Translations under genes and position numbers: made by a program
NCBI RefSeq assembly: GCF_030317115.1
Contig: NZ_JASZYF010000020.1
Span: forward strand, 1 to 64,000
Direction of reading: 5' to 3'
Source of the DNA: Variovorax gracilis
Lineage (GTDB): Bacteria; Pseudomonadota; Gammaproteobacteria; Burkholderiales; Burkholderiaceae_C
Length of the DNA: 64,000 nucleotides
Part shown: positions 24,971 through 34,170 of the stretch, in pieces
Position numbering within the stretch: the first letter of the stretch is position 1
Layout: each line of letters opens with the position of its first letter
The notes under the pieces: model-generated
The model's database searches: none
What the model was told of the DNA's origin: nothing
Seen by the model: only the letters and a program-made list of their open reading frames with translations

Positions 24971-26260
24971 TCAGAACGAGTGGCGCAATCCGAAATCGTA
25001 GCCAGTAGCGCTGCGCGGTGCAAAGCCCGAGGTCGCGGAACCCGCTGGCAGATACGCAAGCCCACCGGCAGAAACACTCATGATCGCGGGATTGTTCTGG
25101 CCATCGTCGATCCGAACCCGCGCCATGGTCACGTAGAGTGCGGTCCGTTTGGAGAGGTTGTGAACATACCCGACCGCAAGCTTGCTGACAGAAGCATCGC
25201 GATCGGGCGCACCCGGTGGCACCACCCCCAAGTCATTCTCAAACTCTACACGTGCGATCGAAGCCTTGAACATCCCTGCGCCCAAAGGCACGGTCATCCC
25301 TACCATCGCGCCGTTGTAGTTGTCGTGTTCCTTGACTGCAGGGGGTCTGATGACCCCCCGCCCTGGTGCGACTCTGTTTGTGCTGTCGCGCACTTGGGAG
25401 ACCTCGCCCATGAGCTTCAGGATGCCGAAGTCATATGAGGCCCCCAAGTTGATCGTTCGCAGGTTCTCCAAGAGCCAACCACCGGTTGGGGCGCCGGCGG
25501 CGGTCAAGGTCGCGGTGTCGGCGGCACTGCTTTCCCCATAGGCGACTGCAACATCCAAAGGGCCGTTGGCGTATCCGAATCGACCTCCATAGTAGCGTCC
25601 CTTCGTCGAGGGGCTGCCTGCAATGTTGCTGGAATCCACGTTCTCCGGAAGCGCATACATCAGCTGCCCAAAGAAGCCACCAAGACTTCGCGGAAGGAAG
25701 TATCCAACGCTGTTTGACGCACGAACCGCGTTGTCGCTCGAGGACACTGGTGGGCCCGGTCCCCGAGCGATTGCGATGGCGCCGCTCACTGTCTTGATCA
25801 GGTTCTCGCCTACGCCAACCGCGCCCATGGGATCGAACACGCTCTCGTTCCAATAAGTTGGCACATAGTCGCGACCAAGGCGAACTTCACCAAAGTTGTT
25901 GCTCGACAGGCTGACTGTGGACCGACGTGCAAAAGCCGCATTTGGAATGAGGCCTGTGTCCTGGTTGAAGCCGGCTTCCAGCCAGAAGCCGGCAGCCAGT
26001 CCACCGCCGAGATCTTCTGTACCACGGAATCCGAAGCGACTTGAGGCGTTCCCGCCACTGGAGAGGGCGGTTTGGGAAAGCTGCACCTCGGCCCGCGTTG
26101 CAATAGGAGGCAGCGAAGCGATCGGCGAAAAATACAGCACGCTCTTCGTGCTGTAGTAGCTGACGGCTGCATCGGCCACGCCGAAAAGCGTGACGGATGA
26201 TTGCGCCACCGCGGCCCCCGAAGCGGCAAGCCCTGCGATGGCGATGAAGGATTTGCTCAT
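24971..26260 (-). CDS. Outer-membrane porin (Gram-negative OmpC-type), second
   Basis: 429 residues. Signal peptide MSKSFIAIAGLAASGAAVAQ, then SSVTLFGVADAAVSYYS; SSRFGFRGTEDLGGG and FGEVRLGRDYVPTYW are porin blocks; it ends with F (YDFGLRHSF). The first extracellular loop has an insertion (about 38-60) absent from the porin at 13.3 kb. It lies downstream of the PrpF-TctC fusion gene on the same strand, 122 bp away, and may serve entry of the same acids (inference). Confidence 0.93.
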   Translation of the reverse strand: MSKSFIAIAGLAASGAAVAQSSVTLFGVADAAVSYYSTKSVLYFSPIASLPPIATRAEVQLSQTALSSGGNASSRFGFRGTEDLGGGLAAGFWLEAGFNQDTGLIPNAAFARRSTVSLSSNNFGEVRLGRDYVPTYWNESVFDPMGAVGVGENLIKTVSGAIAIARGPGPPVSSSDNAVRASNSVGYFLPRSLGGFFGQLMYALPENVDSSNIAGSPSTKGRYYGGRFGYANGPLDVAVAYGESSAADTATLTAAGAPTGGWLLENLRTINLGASYDFGILKLMGEVSQVRDSTNRVAPGRGVIRPPAVKEHDNYNGAMVGMTVPLGAGMFKASIARVEFENDLGVVPPGAPDRDASVSKLAVGYVHNLSKRTALYVTMARVRIDDGQNNPAIMSVSAGGLAYLPAGSATSGFAPRSATGYDFGLRHSF

Positions 26261-26382
26261 GTCTTGTCTATCCAGAACAGTTTCAAAAAAGTGGTGCTAG
26301 GGCGATGAGCGCCGCTCGTGGCGCGACCTCCGAAGCCGTGAGACTTCGGTGTTTGGCGCTTGCCAAGGTGGAGACGGATCGA

Positions 26383-28407
26383 TCAGTCCAGAACAGGGAC
26401 AGGCGAGTCCTGTGGCGCGAGCGCGACCTCAGCCACGACACCCCGCCATCGGTTGAGATCGTCATGAACGCGCCGGCGAAGCGCTGCAGGAGGTCCGGTT
26501 TCGACCTTCGCGCCCTGACTCTCGAAGCGTTCGACGACCTCCGGATCGGTCAGTACTTCGTTGAGCGCGCGGTTGAGACGATCAATGGCCGGGCCAGGTG
26601 TGCCAGCAGGGGCAAAGAGTCCGTACCACTGAGCGACGTCCACGCCCGCAACCCCCATTTCCGCGAGCGTCGGCACAGCGGGGAGTGCCTCCAGGCGCTT
26701 CGGCCCGGCGACGGCCAAAGCGCGCAGTCGTCCCGCCCTGATGAACGGGTATGCGGTAAATAGGCTGGGAAACATGATCTGCGATCGACCGCTCACCGTG
26801 TCGGCGATCGCAGGTGCCGCTCCTTCAAAGGTCGCGTTCGCCATTGACGTTCCGCTACTGAGCTGAAAAAGTTCGGCTGCGAAGTGCGGAGGCGTCCCGT
26901 CGCCAGCAGATGCGTAGCTGAAGCACCGAGGCGTGTCCCTGAGCCGGCCGATGAGCGTGTGCAGATCCGGGGCACCTCTTTCCGGATGGGCGACCATCAA
27001 GGTCGATGAAGAACCGACGAGCCCAACCGGTTCAAAATCGCGGACCGGGTCATAGCCCAGCCTTTGCAGAGCCGGGTTCATCGCGTGCGTACCGACGTAT
27101 CCGAACATCAATGTGTGGCCGTCCGGCGCGGCGCCCGCCACGTACTCGCTCGCGATGGCGCCGTTCGCGCCCGCGCGGTTATCGACCAACACTTCCTGGC
27201 CTAACAACGGGCGCAGCTTGGCAGCGATGATTCGAGCCATCGTATCGTTGCCACCACCGGCGCGCGTCGGCACGATGATCGTCAGGGTTCTGCCCGGGAA
27301 GACCGACGACTCGACCTCTAGTGCTCCTGGACGCGAAAATACGTAGTCAGGCAGATGCAGTTCGCCCTGCATGATCTTCCGGGCCGTTCGAACCAGGGCG
27401 GCTCGCTCGACCGTCGCAGCATTGCCGTGGCCCGCCAGTTCGACTTCAACATCGATCTGACCGGCGGGATGCAGCACGACAAGGCCATGCCGCCCCGGTT
27501 CGCGCGCCATGCCGCTCGCCACCGTCCCAGGCAGGGCAAATGCGCTGGCGACACCTATGGCTCCGGTTACCGCATGCGATGCGTGACACTTGCGCGGGGT
27601 GAAGTAGCGCGAGGTAATGCTGTCATTCGACGCGCCTGCGCTCACGAGCACCGGCTTGGGTATGACGCTGTTGGCCACATCGCCGAGTCCCATCCTGCGG
27701 CCGGCCTCCAGGCGAAGGCGTTCCAACCGCTCGAGCAACGGGACGTTTGCATCCAGCGCCGCTGGTTTCTCATCTCCGTTCACTCCCAGATCAGCCGCCC
27801 GCACGATCATCAGCGGCATCGCCGCATCGATGCAGGTCACCTCGATCCCGTCGATGGTGTCGATCCGTTTGCCGGTCGGGAAGACATGACCGGTGACTGC
27901 ACCCCAAGCGTCAAGGAAGTTGAGAAGGATGGGTGCCGCCGTACCGGCCACGCCGTCGATGCGCGCGTCACCTTCGTAGGTCACGCGGCCGCCCGGCGTC
28001 CGAACGGTCACGTCGATGCGCGACCCGGTGTTGATGTTGTAGACACGAACGCTGGTGATGCCGTCCATCGCAGGAATCAACCCCTGCTCGATCGCGAAAG
28101 GCGCAACGCCCGAGAGCATGTTTCCGCAGTTGGGCCGCGTGTCGACCGACCGGTGCCCGACGCCTACCTGCGCGAAGAGATAGTCGATATCGCAGCCCGG
28201 CTGCGACGAGCGCGACACGATGGCGACCTTGCTGTTCAAAGTGCTGCCGCCTCCCACACCGTCGAGTTGGAGGGGATCGGAGGCACCGATGGCGCCGATC
28301 AGCGCCTGGTCACGCGCCTCGTCGCCCTCCGGCAACCAGTCGCGCAGAAAGAAGGGTCCGCGCGAAGTACCGGCGCGCATCAGCACGCAGGGGATCGATC
28401 GATTCAT
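26383..28407 (-). CDS. PrpF-family isomerase fused to a TctC/Bug substrate-binding domain
   Basis: One continuous frame of 674 residues from ATG 28407 (MNRSIPCVLMRAGTSRGPFF). Residues 1-356 are a complete PrpF/4-oxalomesaconate-tautomerase-type protein (GGGSTLNSKVAIV with K60, PNCGN with C94, RKCHASHAVTGAIGVA). The K60-C94 spacing of 34 equals that of the catalytic pair K73/C107 that I recall for Shewanella PrpF. A short linker (357-368) leads into a TctC domain (369-674: FPGRTLTIIVPTRAGGGNDT, PDGHTLMFGYVGTHAMNPAL, YGLFAPAGTPGPAIDRLN). The TctC part has no signal peptide, so as written it stays in the cytoplasm. It resembles the free binding protein encoded 1 bp upstream. PrpF family members isomerise double bonds in aconitate, methylaconitate or oxalomesaconate. 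Confidence 0.88.
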   Translation of the reverse strand: MNRSIPCVLMRAGTSRGPFFLRDWLPEGDEARDQALIGAIGASDPLQLDGVGGGSTLNSKVAIVSRSSQPGCDIDYLFAQVGVGHRSVDTRPNCGNMLSGVAPFAIEQGLIPAMDGITSVRVYNINTGSRIDVTVRTPGGRVTYEGDARIDGVAGTAAPILLNFLDAWGAVTGHVFPTGKRIDTIDGIEVTCIDAAMPLMIVRAADLGVNGDEKPAALDANVPLLERLERLRLEAGRRMGLGDVANSVIPKPVLVSAGASNDSITSRYFTPRKCHASHAVTGAIGVASAFALPGTVASGMAREPGRHGLVVLHPAGQIDVEVELAGHGNAATVERAALVRTARKIMQGELHLPDYVFSRPGALEVESSVFPGRTLTIIVPTRAGGGNDTMARIIAAKLRPLLGQEVLVDNRAGANGAIASEYVAGAAPDGHTLMFGYVGTHAMNPALQRLGYDPVRDFEPVGLVGSSSTLMVAHPERGAPDLHTLIGRLRDTPRCFSYASAGDGTPPHFAAELFQLSSGTSMANATFEGAAPAIADTVSGRSQIMFPSLFTAYPFIRAGRLRALAVAGPKRLEALPAVPTLAEMGVAGVDVAQWYGLFAPAGTPGPAIDRLNRALNEVLTDPEVVERFESQGAKVETGPPAALRRRVHDDLNRWRGVVAEVALAPQDSPVPVLD

Positions 28408-28408
28408 C

Positions 28409-29380
28409 TTAGTCCGCCGTGATCTTGGCGGCCTGGACCACCTTCTTCCACTTGACCTGCTCCTGCGCAACATAGGTGCGCATCTGATCGGTCGTCATAG
28501 TTGAGACTTCGGCGCCGTGGTCCTCGAGGCGCTTGATCACGCTCTTGTCGGCCAGCACTTCATTGAGCACCTTGTTGAGCTGTTCGATCACCGGCTTTGG
28601 CGTCTTCGCTGGCGCGAAGATGCCGTACCACTGCGAGACGTCGACATCGGCGATGCCCTGCTCTTGGAGCGTGGGTACGTCCGGCATGAGCGCCGAGCGC
28701 TTGGGGCCTGCAACGCCCACGGCTTTCAGCTTGCCCGCCTTGACATAGGGCATGGCCGTGAAGAGGCTTGGAAACATCATCTGCGTCTGTCCGCCGATGG
28801 TGTCGGTGATCGCCGGCGCGGAACCCTTGTAGGGCACATGCAGCATGCTGGTGCCGGTCGAGAGCTTGAACATCTCGGCGGCGAAGTGCGGCGCGGTGCC
28901 ATTGCCGGCTGAAGCGTAGCTCGTCTTGTCCGGCGCGGCCTTGAGCATCGCCACGACTTCCTTCGCGTTGCCGGCTTTGACGGCGGGGTTGAGCACCATC
29001 AGCGTCGCCGACGACCCGACCATGCCCACGGGCTCGAAATCCTTGACCGGGTCGTAACGAAGCTTCTGCAGGGCGGGGTTCATCGCGTGCGTTGCGATGT
29101 AGCCCAGCATGAGCGTGTAGCCGTCCGGTGCAGCGCGCATCACATACTCGGTGGCGATCGCGCCGTTGGCGCCCGCCTTGTTGTCGACGATGACGGGTTG
29201 CTTGAGGATGGCCGACATCGCCTGCCCGATGACACGGGCCATGGCGTCGTTGGCACCCCCCGCCGCCGTAGGAACCACGAGGGTGATCGACTTTTCAGGA
29301 AAGGCGGCGGCGGCGCTGCCGCAGGCCACGGACGCAGCCAGCGCAACAGCTGCTAAGAGGCGAATCTTCTGGAACTTCAA
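28409..29380 (-). CDS. TctC/Bug substrate-binding protein
   Basis: 323 residues from TTG 29380, chosen because GGAG lies 8 bp upstream and the product then begins with a proper signal peptide (KFQKIRLLAAVALAASVACG, cut after SAAA). The frame is open to 29467 with atypical residues. Core: FPEKSITLVVPTAAGGANDA, DNKAGANGAIATEYVM, PDGYTLMLGYIATHAMNPAL. The same last block occurs in the fused TctC domain just downstream, so the two arose by duplication. It is first in an operon with the fusion gene, one base apart. The family binds carboxylates such as citrate; a tricarboxylate like aconitate is plausible. Confidence 0.9.
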   Translation of the reverse strand: MKFQKIRLLAAVALAASVACGSAAAAFPEKSITLVVPTAAGGANDAMARVIGQAMSAILKQPVIVDNKAGANGAIATEYVMRAAPDGYTLMLGYIATHAMNPALQKLRYDPVKDFEPVGMVGSSATLMVLNPAVKAGNAKEVVAMLKAAPDKTSYASAGNGTAPHFAAEMFKLSTGTSMLHVPYKGSAPAITDTIGGQTQMMFPSLFTAMPYVKAGKLKAVGVAGPKRSALMPDVPTLQEQGIADVDVSQWYGIFAPAKTPKPVIEQLNKVLNEVLADKSVIKRLEDHGAEVSTMTTDQMRTYVAQEQVKWKKVVQAAKITAD

Positions 29381-29480
29381 TTTGTCTACTCCGGTGGATG
29401 TCTTGTGGTACAGGGTCTGAAACGGGAGGCTTCTTGTTGTTTGGCCTTGGGTGAATGTTCGGCTCATGGAAGACTTCTGT

Positions 29481-29510
29481 GAATTGCATGTTTAGGAACG
29501 ATTGATGCAC
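29481..29510. promoter_or_regulatory. Bipartite element A, shared with 36330-36359
   Basis: GAATTGCA, 12 variable bases, ATTGATGCAC. Both blocks and the spacing recur exactly at 36330-36359, upstream of the hydratase operon, in the same orientation. Here it lies 101 bp upstream of the leftward binding-protein start and 41 bp upstream of the LysR start. The TTGCAT...ATGCAC halves are imperfect inverted repeats, as expected of a LysR site. Confidence 0.65.
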
Positions 29511-29526
29511 ACTGTGGATCAGTGCA
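29506..29526. promoter_or_regulatory. Inverted repeat TGCAC-N11-GTGCA before the LysR gene
   Basis: TGCAC at 29506-29510 and GTGCA at 29522-29526, 11 bp apart, 25-45 bp upstream of the LysR ATG. It shares its left arm with element A and has the spacing of LysR-type operators. Probably an autoregulatory site. Confidence 0.55.
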
Positions 29527-29550
29527 CAGAGCTTCAGGAGGCGATACGCC

Positions 29551-30480
29551 ATGGCCATCAACTTCAACCTCAACGATCTGCAGGCATTCCGCGCGGTGGC
29601 CGAGCTCAACAGCTTCCGCAAGGCAGCGGAGTCGCTGCATGTATCTCAGCCGGCCTTCAGCCGACGCATCGAAAAGCTTGAGGAAGCACTCGGCGTGCGA
29701 CTGCTCGACCGCACCACCCGGCGTGTGAGCCTGACCTCGGTAGGACGCGACTTCGACCGCAAGGTACAGCAGCTCCTGGACGACCTCGACCACACGTTGT
29801 TGGGCATCCGCGGTGTGGCGGCCACGCGCATGGGCGAGGTGACGATCGCCTGCGTGCCTTCGACGGTGTACTACTTCCTGTCGCAGGTGATCTCGCGCTA
29901 CCACGAGCGCTACCCGAAGATCCGGGTCAAGGTCTTCGACGCCAGCGCAAACGAAGTTCTCTCCGCCGTATCGCGCGGCGAGGCTGACTTCGGCCTCAAC
30001 TTCGTTGGAGGCAAGGAGGCGGACATCGAGTTCAAGCCCTTGCTGGAGGAACGTTTCGTCGCGGCTTGCCGGCGCGACCACCCGCTCGCGAAGAAGCGCC
30101 GCGTGAGCTGGGCCGATCTGGGGCAGTACGACTACATCTCGGTCAGCAAGGCGTCCGGCAACCGGCTGCTGCTGGATCAGGCGCTGTCAGGCCTGCCTGG
30201 CCGTCCACAGAGCATCTATGAGACCCAGCATGTCACGACGATGCTCGGGCTGGTGGAGGCGGGCCTGGGCGTAGCTGCGGTGCCATCTATCGCCATGCCG
30301 GACGCGGACCATCCGCTGCTTGTGAGTGTTCCGCTCTACGACCCGGTGATCACCCGCAAGATCGGCCTCATCCGACGAAAGGGCCGGACCTTGTCCCCGG
30401 CAGCGCAGCAGCTCTATGCATTCTTCTCCGGGATGAAGGCAAAGCGCGGCAAGCCAGATGGCCGCCGCGCGGTGAATTGA
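29551..30480 (+). CDS. LysR-family transcriptional regulator of the dicarboxylate/tricarboxylate locus
   Basis: 309 residues with the N-terminal winged helix (NLNDLQAFRAVAELNSFRKA, QPAFSRRIEKLEEALGVRLL) and an effector domain from about 92 (GEVTIACVPSTVYYFLSQV). ATG 29551, in AGGAGGCGATACGCCATG, has a strong ribosome-binding site. It is divergent from the binding protein/PrpF-fusion operon and convergent with the DctA gene. Shared 30-bp elements in front of both leftward operons make it the likely regulator of the whole 26.4-36.3 kb block, probably with a carboxylic acid as inducer (inference). Confidence 0.9.
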   Translation: MAINFNLNDLQAFRAVAELNSFRKAAESLHVSQPAFSRRIEKLEEALGVRLLDRTTRRVSLTSVGRDFDRKVQQLLDDLDHTLLGIRGVAATRMGEVTIACVPSTVYYFLSQVISRYHERYPKIRVKVFDASANEVLSAVSRGEADFGLNFVGGKEADIEFKPLLEERFVAACRRDHPLAKKRRVSWADLGQYDYISVSKASGNRLLLDQALSGLPGRPQSIYETQHVTTMLGLVEAGLGVAAVPSIAMPDADHPLLVSVPLYDPVITRKIGLIRRKGRTLSPAAQQLYAFFSGMKAKRGKPDGRRAVN

Positions 30481-30521
30481 AGAGCTTGGGAACGGGCCGT
30501 ACCCGAGCCCCGCTCTCGGTT

Positions 30522-31856
30522 TCAGTGTGCTGTGCCGGTGTGGCCGAGCGGCAGCTGCAAGTCTCCCGACCCCTCTTCGAGCTCGTGCTCGGTATTGGCG
30601 TAGTTCGCCGCCAGCTCGCGCTTCAGTACGTCTCGGTCGCAAGCGTTCTCCCAGATCGAGACCACGATGCACGCCACCGCGTTGCTGATGGTGCTGGTGA
30701 GCGCCCGCGCCTCGGACATGAAGCGATCGATCCCTACGATCAGCGCCACGCCGGCCACTGGAAGATCAGGCATGACCGTGAGGGTGGCCACCAAGGCGAC
30801 AAAGCCACTGCCCGTCACCCCGGCTGCGCCCTTGGATGTGAGCAGCATGATGCCCAGCATCGAACCGATCTGGAGCCACGACAGTTGGATATCGCAGGCC
30901 TGGGCAATGAACATCGACGCGAGCGTGAGATAGATGGCCGTGCCGTCGAGATTGAACGAGTAGCCGGTCGGAAGCACCAGCCCGACCACGCCCTTCTTGC
31001 AGCCAAGCCGTTCGAGCTTGAGCAGGAGTCGGGGAAGGACGGGTTCGCTGGATGAGGTGCCGAGCACGACCAGCAACTCTTCCTTGATGTATCGCATCAG
31101 CTGCCACAGCTTGAAACCGTGCAGACGCGACAGCACGCCGAGCACCACGACGACAAAGAAGATGCAGGCCACATAGAAGGTGCCGATCAGCAGTCCGAGC
31201 GATCCGATCGACTTGATGCCGTAGCGCCCCACTGTGAATGCCATCGCGCCGAAGGCGCCGATCGGTGCCAGCCGCATGATGATGCCGAAGGCCGCGAAGA
31301 GCATGTGCGAGAAGCCTTCGATGCCCTCGAGCACCGGCCTGGCCGCCGTCCCGATCTTCGTCAGGCCGAATCCGCACAGCACCGCGAGCAGCAACACCGG
31401 CAACACCTCGCCCTCGGCAAAGGCGCCCACAAATGCATTCGGGATGATGTGCATGACGAAGTCGGTGAAGCCGTGGATGTGCACCTGGTTCGCGAAGCGG
31501 GTCGCCACGGAAGCGTCAAGGTTCTTCGGATCGATGTGCATCCCGGCGCCCGGCTGGATCAGCAGGACGGTGGCCAGCCCCGTGAGGAGCGCAATGATCG
31601 TCAGGGCGTAGAAGAGTCCCATCGCCTTGAGCAGGGTCTTGCCGATCTCCTTGGAGTCACCGAGCGACGTGATGCCACTCACGATGGTGCAGAACACCAC
31701 CGGCGCGATCATCATCTTGACCAGCTTGACGAAGCCGTCACCGAGTGGCTTGAGCGCGGCGCCGAACTCGGGCCAGTAGTGGCCCACGGCAATGCCGAGG
31801 ATCAGGCCGATCAGGACCTGAACGTAGAGCAGCTTGAGAAGTTTGCGGATGTTCAC
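30522..31856 (-). CDS. dctA: C4-dicarboxylate:proton/sodium symporter (DctA family)
   Basis: 444 residues from GTG 31856 (preceded by GGAGACAACATC); the frame is open to 31883. Dicarboxylate/amino acid:cation symporter family: first helices KLLYVQVLIGLILGIAVGHYW, the serine-rich hairpin VVLGTSSSEPVLPRLL, the GYSFNLDGTAIYLT motif and SKGAAGVTGSGFVAL that make the binding site. The family brings in succinate, fumarate and malate. In this operon, with CoA-transferase, hydratase and lyase genes, it may import a C5 acid such as itaconate or mesaconate (inference). Last gene of the operon from 36255, 81 bp after the lyase gene. Confidence 0.93.
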   Translation of the reverse strand: MNIRKLLKLLYVQVLIGLILGIAVGHYWPEFGAALKPLGDGFVKLVKMMIAPVVFCTIVSGITSLGDSKEIGKTLLKAMGLFYALTIIALLTGLATVLLIQPGAGMHIDPKNLDASVATRFANQVHIHGFTDFVMHIIPNAFVGAFAEGEVLPVLLLAVLCGFGLTKIGTAARPVLEGIEGFSHMLFAAFGIIMRLAPIGAFGAMAFTVGRYGIKSIGSLGLLIGTFYVACIFFVVVVLGVLSRLHGFKLWQLMRYIKEELLVVLGTSSSEPVLPRLLLKLERLGCKKGVVGLVLPTGYSFNLDGTAIYLTLASMFIAQACDIQLSWLQIGSMLGIMLLTSKGAAGVTGSGFVALVATLTVMPDLPVAGVALIVGIDRFMSEARALTSTISNAVACIVVSIWENACDRDVLKRELAANYANTEHELEEGSGDLQLPLGHTGTAH

Positions 31857-31937
31857 GATGTTGTCTCCAAATGCAGGGCGCACAGGTGCGTACCGGTCTG
31901 CGCCGGCTTGGTCGACAGTGAAGGGCCAGGGTCTGGC

Positions 31938-33284
31938 TCAGCCGCGCGCGGTGAGCACACGATCGACCATCACGCCGGCTTGGCCGAGGTTGTTGGCCGG
32001 GTCGCACATCGCATCGAGCTGCGCTCGCGTGACGTGCTTGTTGATCTCCGGGTGGGCGGCCAGGATCTCGATCAACGGACGGTTGTCGACGAGCGCCTGA
32101 CGGCACAGGTCATAGACCAGGTCGTGAGCGTATTCACGCCCGATGTACCGGCCCAACCCCATCATCACGGCTTCGGACATCACGAGCCCGTTGGTGATGT
32201 CGATGTTGGCGCGCATGCGGGTGGCGTCGACCTCCAGGCCCTTGAGAATGAACTTGGTCTGCTTCAACGCGCCTGACATCAGGCAGAAGATCTCCGGGAG
32301 CGACACCCACTCGATTTCCCACGGCCCGGTCGAGCGCTCGTGGTCAGCAACCATGGCATCCATCAGCGCGGCCGCATGCTGGCGCGCGACCGAGATGTTG
32401 GCGTGGATGTAGAGGCAGGAGATCGGGTTGCGCTTTTGCGGCATCGTCGACGACGAGCCGCGGCCCGGCGCAAAGGGCTCGAAGACCTCGGCCACTTCGG
32501 TCTGCATCATCAGCTTGACGTCCATCGCGATCTTGCCGAGCGAGCCGCCGACCAGCCCGAGGAAGGCACCGACCTCCGCGATGGTGTCGCGCACCGTATG
32601 CCACGAGATCAGCGGCTGGGCCAGCCCCAGTTCCTTCATCAATCCGGCCTGGGTTTCCATGGCGCCCTTCTCCAGCGAGGACAAGGTCCCCGACGCGCCG
32701 CCGAACTCGCCCATCAGGACGCGCGGCTTGAGCTGCTGCAAGCGCTCGCGGTGCCGATCGACGCCGGCCAGAATGCTGGCCATCTTGTAGCCGAAGGTGA
32801 TCGGCGTGGCTTGTTGCAGGTTGGAGCGGCCGATGACGGGCGTGTCTCGGTACTTCCTGGCCAGGGCGGCGAGCGCATCTCCGATCTCGTCCAGATCCTG
32901 TTCGACCAGCGCGAGGCCTTCGCGCATCTGCAGCACGGCGGCCGTGTCGGTGATGTCCTGCGTGGTCGCACCCCAGTGGCAGTACTCGCCAAGCTTGTCT
33001 CGGCAATTCGCATTGATCTGGTTGACCACGGCAATGATGGGATAGCCGATCTGCTCGGTCTTGGCCTTCAGCTTGGCCCAGTCGATCTGCGACAGATTGC
33101 AGTTGCGGACGATTTCATCGGCCGCTTCCTTCGGGATGATGCCGAGCTCTCCTTGGACCTTCGCGAGGGCCCGCTCGATGTCCAGGTACTTGGCGGTGCG
33201 GTTCTCGTCGGACCAGACGTCACGCATGCGGGCGTCGCTGAACATGTCGCCGAAGATACGGGAGTCGATGATGGTGGAGGCCAT
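31938..33284 (-). CDS. Fumarase/aspartase-superfamily lyase (PcaB / adenylosuccinate lyase-like)
   Basis: 448 residues of the superfamily that includes adenylosuccinate lyase and 3-carboxy-cis,cis-muconate cycloisomerase. Signature GSSSTMPQKRNP at 276-287 with the catalytic serine loop, and HWGATTQDITDT at 103-114. No aromatic-ring genes or purine genes lie near. The neighbours are an itaconyl-CoA-type module and a PrpF isomerase. In Ustilago, trans-aconitate decarboxylase Tad1 belongs to this superfamily and works with a PrpF-type isomerase (Adi1) to make itaconate; this gene may be the bacterial counterpart (inference from family and context). Alternatives: a cycloisomerase or a C-N lyase such as EDDS lyase. 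Confidence 0.85.
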   Translation of the reverse strand: MASTIIDSRIFGDMFSDARMRDVWSDENRTAKYLDIERALAKVQGELGIIPKEAADEIVRNCNLSQIDWAKLKAKTEQIGYPIIAVVNQINANCRDKLGEYCHWGATTQDITDTAAVLQMREGLALVEQDLDEIGDALAALARKYRDTPVIGRSNLQQATPITFGYKMASILAGVDRHRERLQQLKPRVLMGEFGGASGTLSSLEKGAMETQAGLMKELGLAQPLISWHTVRDTIAEVGAFLGLVGGSLGKIAMDVKLMMQTEVAEVFEPFAPGRGSSSTMPQKRNPISCLYIHANISVARQHAAALMDAMVADHERSTGPWEIEWVSLPEIFCLMSGALKQTKFILKGLEVDATRMRANIDITNGLVMSEAVMMGLGRYIGREYAHDLVYDLCRQALVDNRPLIEILAAHPEINKHVTRAQLDAMCDPANNLGQAGVMVDRVLTARG

Positions 33285-33329
33285 GGTGTGTTGTCTCTTT
33301 CTGCGGTGGAAGTTGGTGAATGAGGTCTG

Positions 33330-34160
33330 TCAGTTGCGGGCCAAGGCCAGCGTCCGTTCTGCCTGGAGCACCACGGGCCGGTCGACCATGCGGCCGTCCA
33401 GCCGGGCGACGCCGGGCGACGCGGCATCGGCAGCCAGGACGCGCCGAGCCCAATCCAGCGCCGCCGCGCTTGGCCGCAGCGCGTCGTGAATCGGCTGTAC
33501 CTGGCGTGGGTGGATGCACAGCTTGGCGCCGAAGCCAAACCGTCGGGCCTCCGCAACATCCGAGATCAACCGCGCCTCGTCGTCGAGTTGCTGCGTGACG
33601 CCTGCGACCGGTGCCGGCAGGCCCGCCAGGCGCGAGGCGATCGCGATCCGGCTGGCTGCATAGCCGAGGCCGGAGCAATCCGCCGAGATGTCCATGTCGA
33701 GGTCGAGTGCGAAATCGAGCGTGCCGAACACCAGGCGCTGCGCGCCGGCGGCCGCAATGCTGTCGACTTCAGACACACCGCGTGCGCTTTCGATGAGCGC
33801 GAGGATGCCCGCGTCGGGCGAAGCCGCCTGGGTCTCTTCGATCTGCGCGGCCGACTCTGCCTTGGGCAAGAGCAAGCTGATCCCATGCGCGTCGCCCAAC
33901 GCCGCAAGGTCCGCGGCAAACCAGGACGAGCTTGCGTCATTGATACGTACGACGACGCGCGACCGGTCTGCGAGCGTTGCACTCTGCAGCCAGGTCGCGA
34001 CAACGCCGCGTGCCGTGGCCTTGTCGTCGGCAGCCACGGCGTCCTCGAGGTCGAGAACGACCTTGTCGGCACCGCTGGCCAGCGCCTTGTTGAAACGTTC
34101 CGGGCGCGTGCCGGGCACGAAGAGGTAGGTGCGTGCAGGAGGCAGTAGTTCAGCGGGCAT
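33330..34160 (-). CDS. HpcH/HpaI-type (CitE-like) acyl-CoA lyase, candidate citramalyl-CoA lyase
   Basis: 276 residues from ATG 34160 (MPAELLPPARTYLFVPGTRP). Typical citrate-lyase-beta fold: ADKVVLDLEDAVA at 31-43, RINDASSSWF, LLLPKAES, the Mg-binding Glu in ILALIESARGV and Asp in FGTLDFALDLD, and FGFGAKLCIHPRQV near the end. Members cleave citramalyl-CoA, malyl-CoA or related thioesters to acetyl-CoA plus a 2-oxo acid. With the hydratase and CoA-transferase upstream it matches the ict-ich-ccl itaconate module of Pseudomonas in content. Gap to the CoA-transferase gene is 10 bp. Confidence 0.85.
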   Translation of the reverse strand: MPAELLPPARTYLFVPGTRPERFNKALASGADKVVLDLEDAVAADDKATARGVVATWLQSATLADRSRVVVRINDASSSWFAADLAALGDAHGISLLLPKAESAAQIEETQAASPDAGILALIESARGVSEVDSIAAAGAQRLVFGTLDFALDLDMDISADCSGLGYAASRIAIASRLAGLPAPVAGVTQQLDDEARLISDVAEARRFGFGAKLCIHPRQVQPIHDALRPSAAALDWARRVLAADAASPGVARLDGRMVDRPVVLQAERTLALARN

Positions 34161-34170
34161 GATGGCGACC

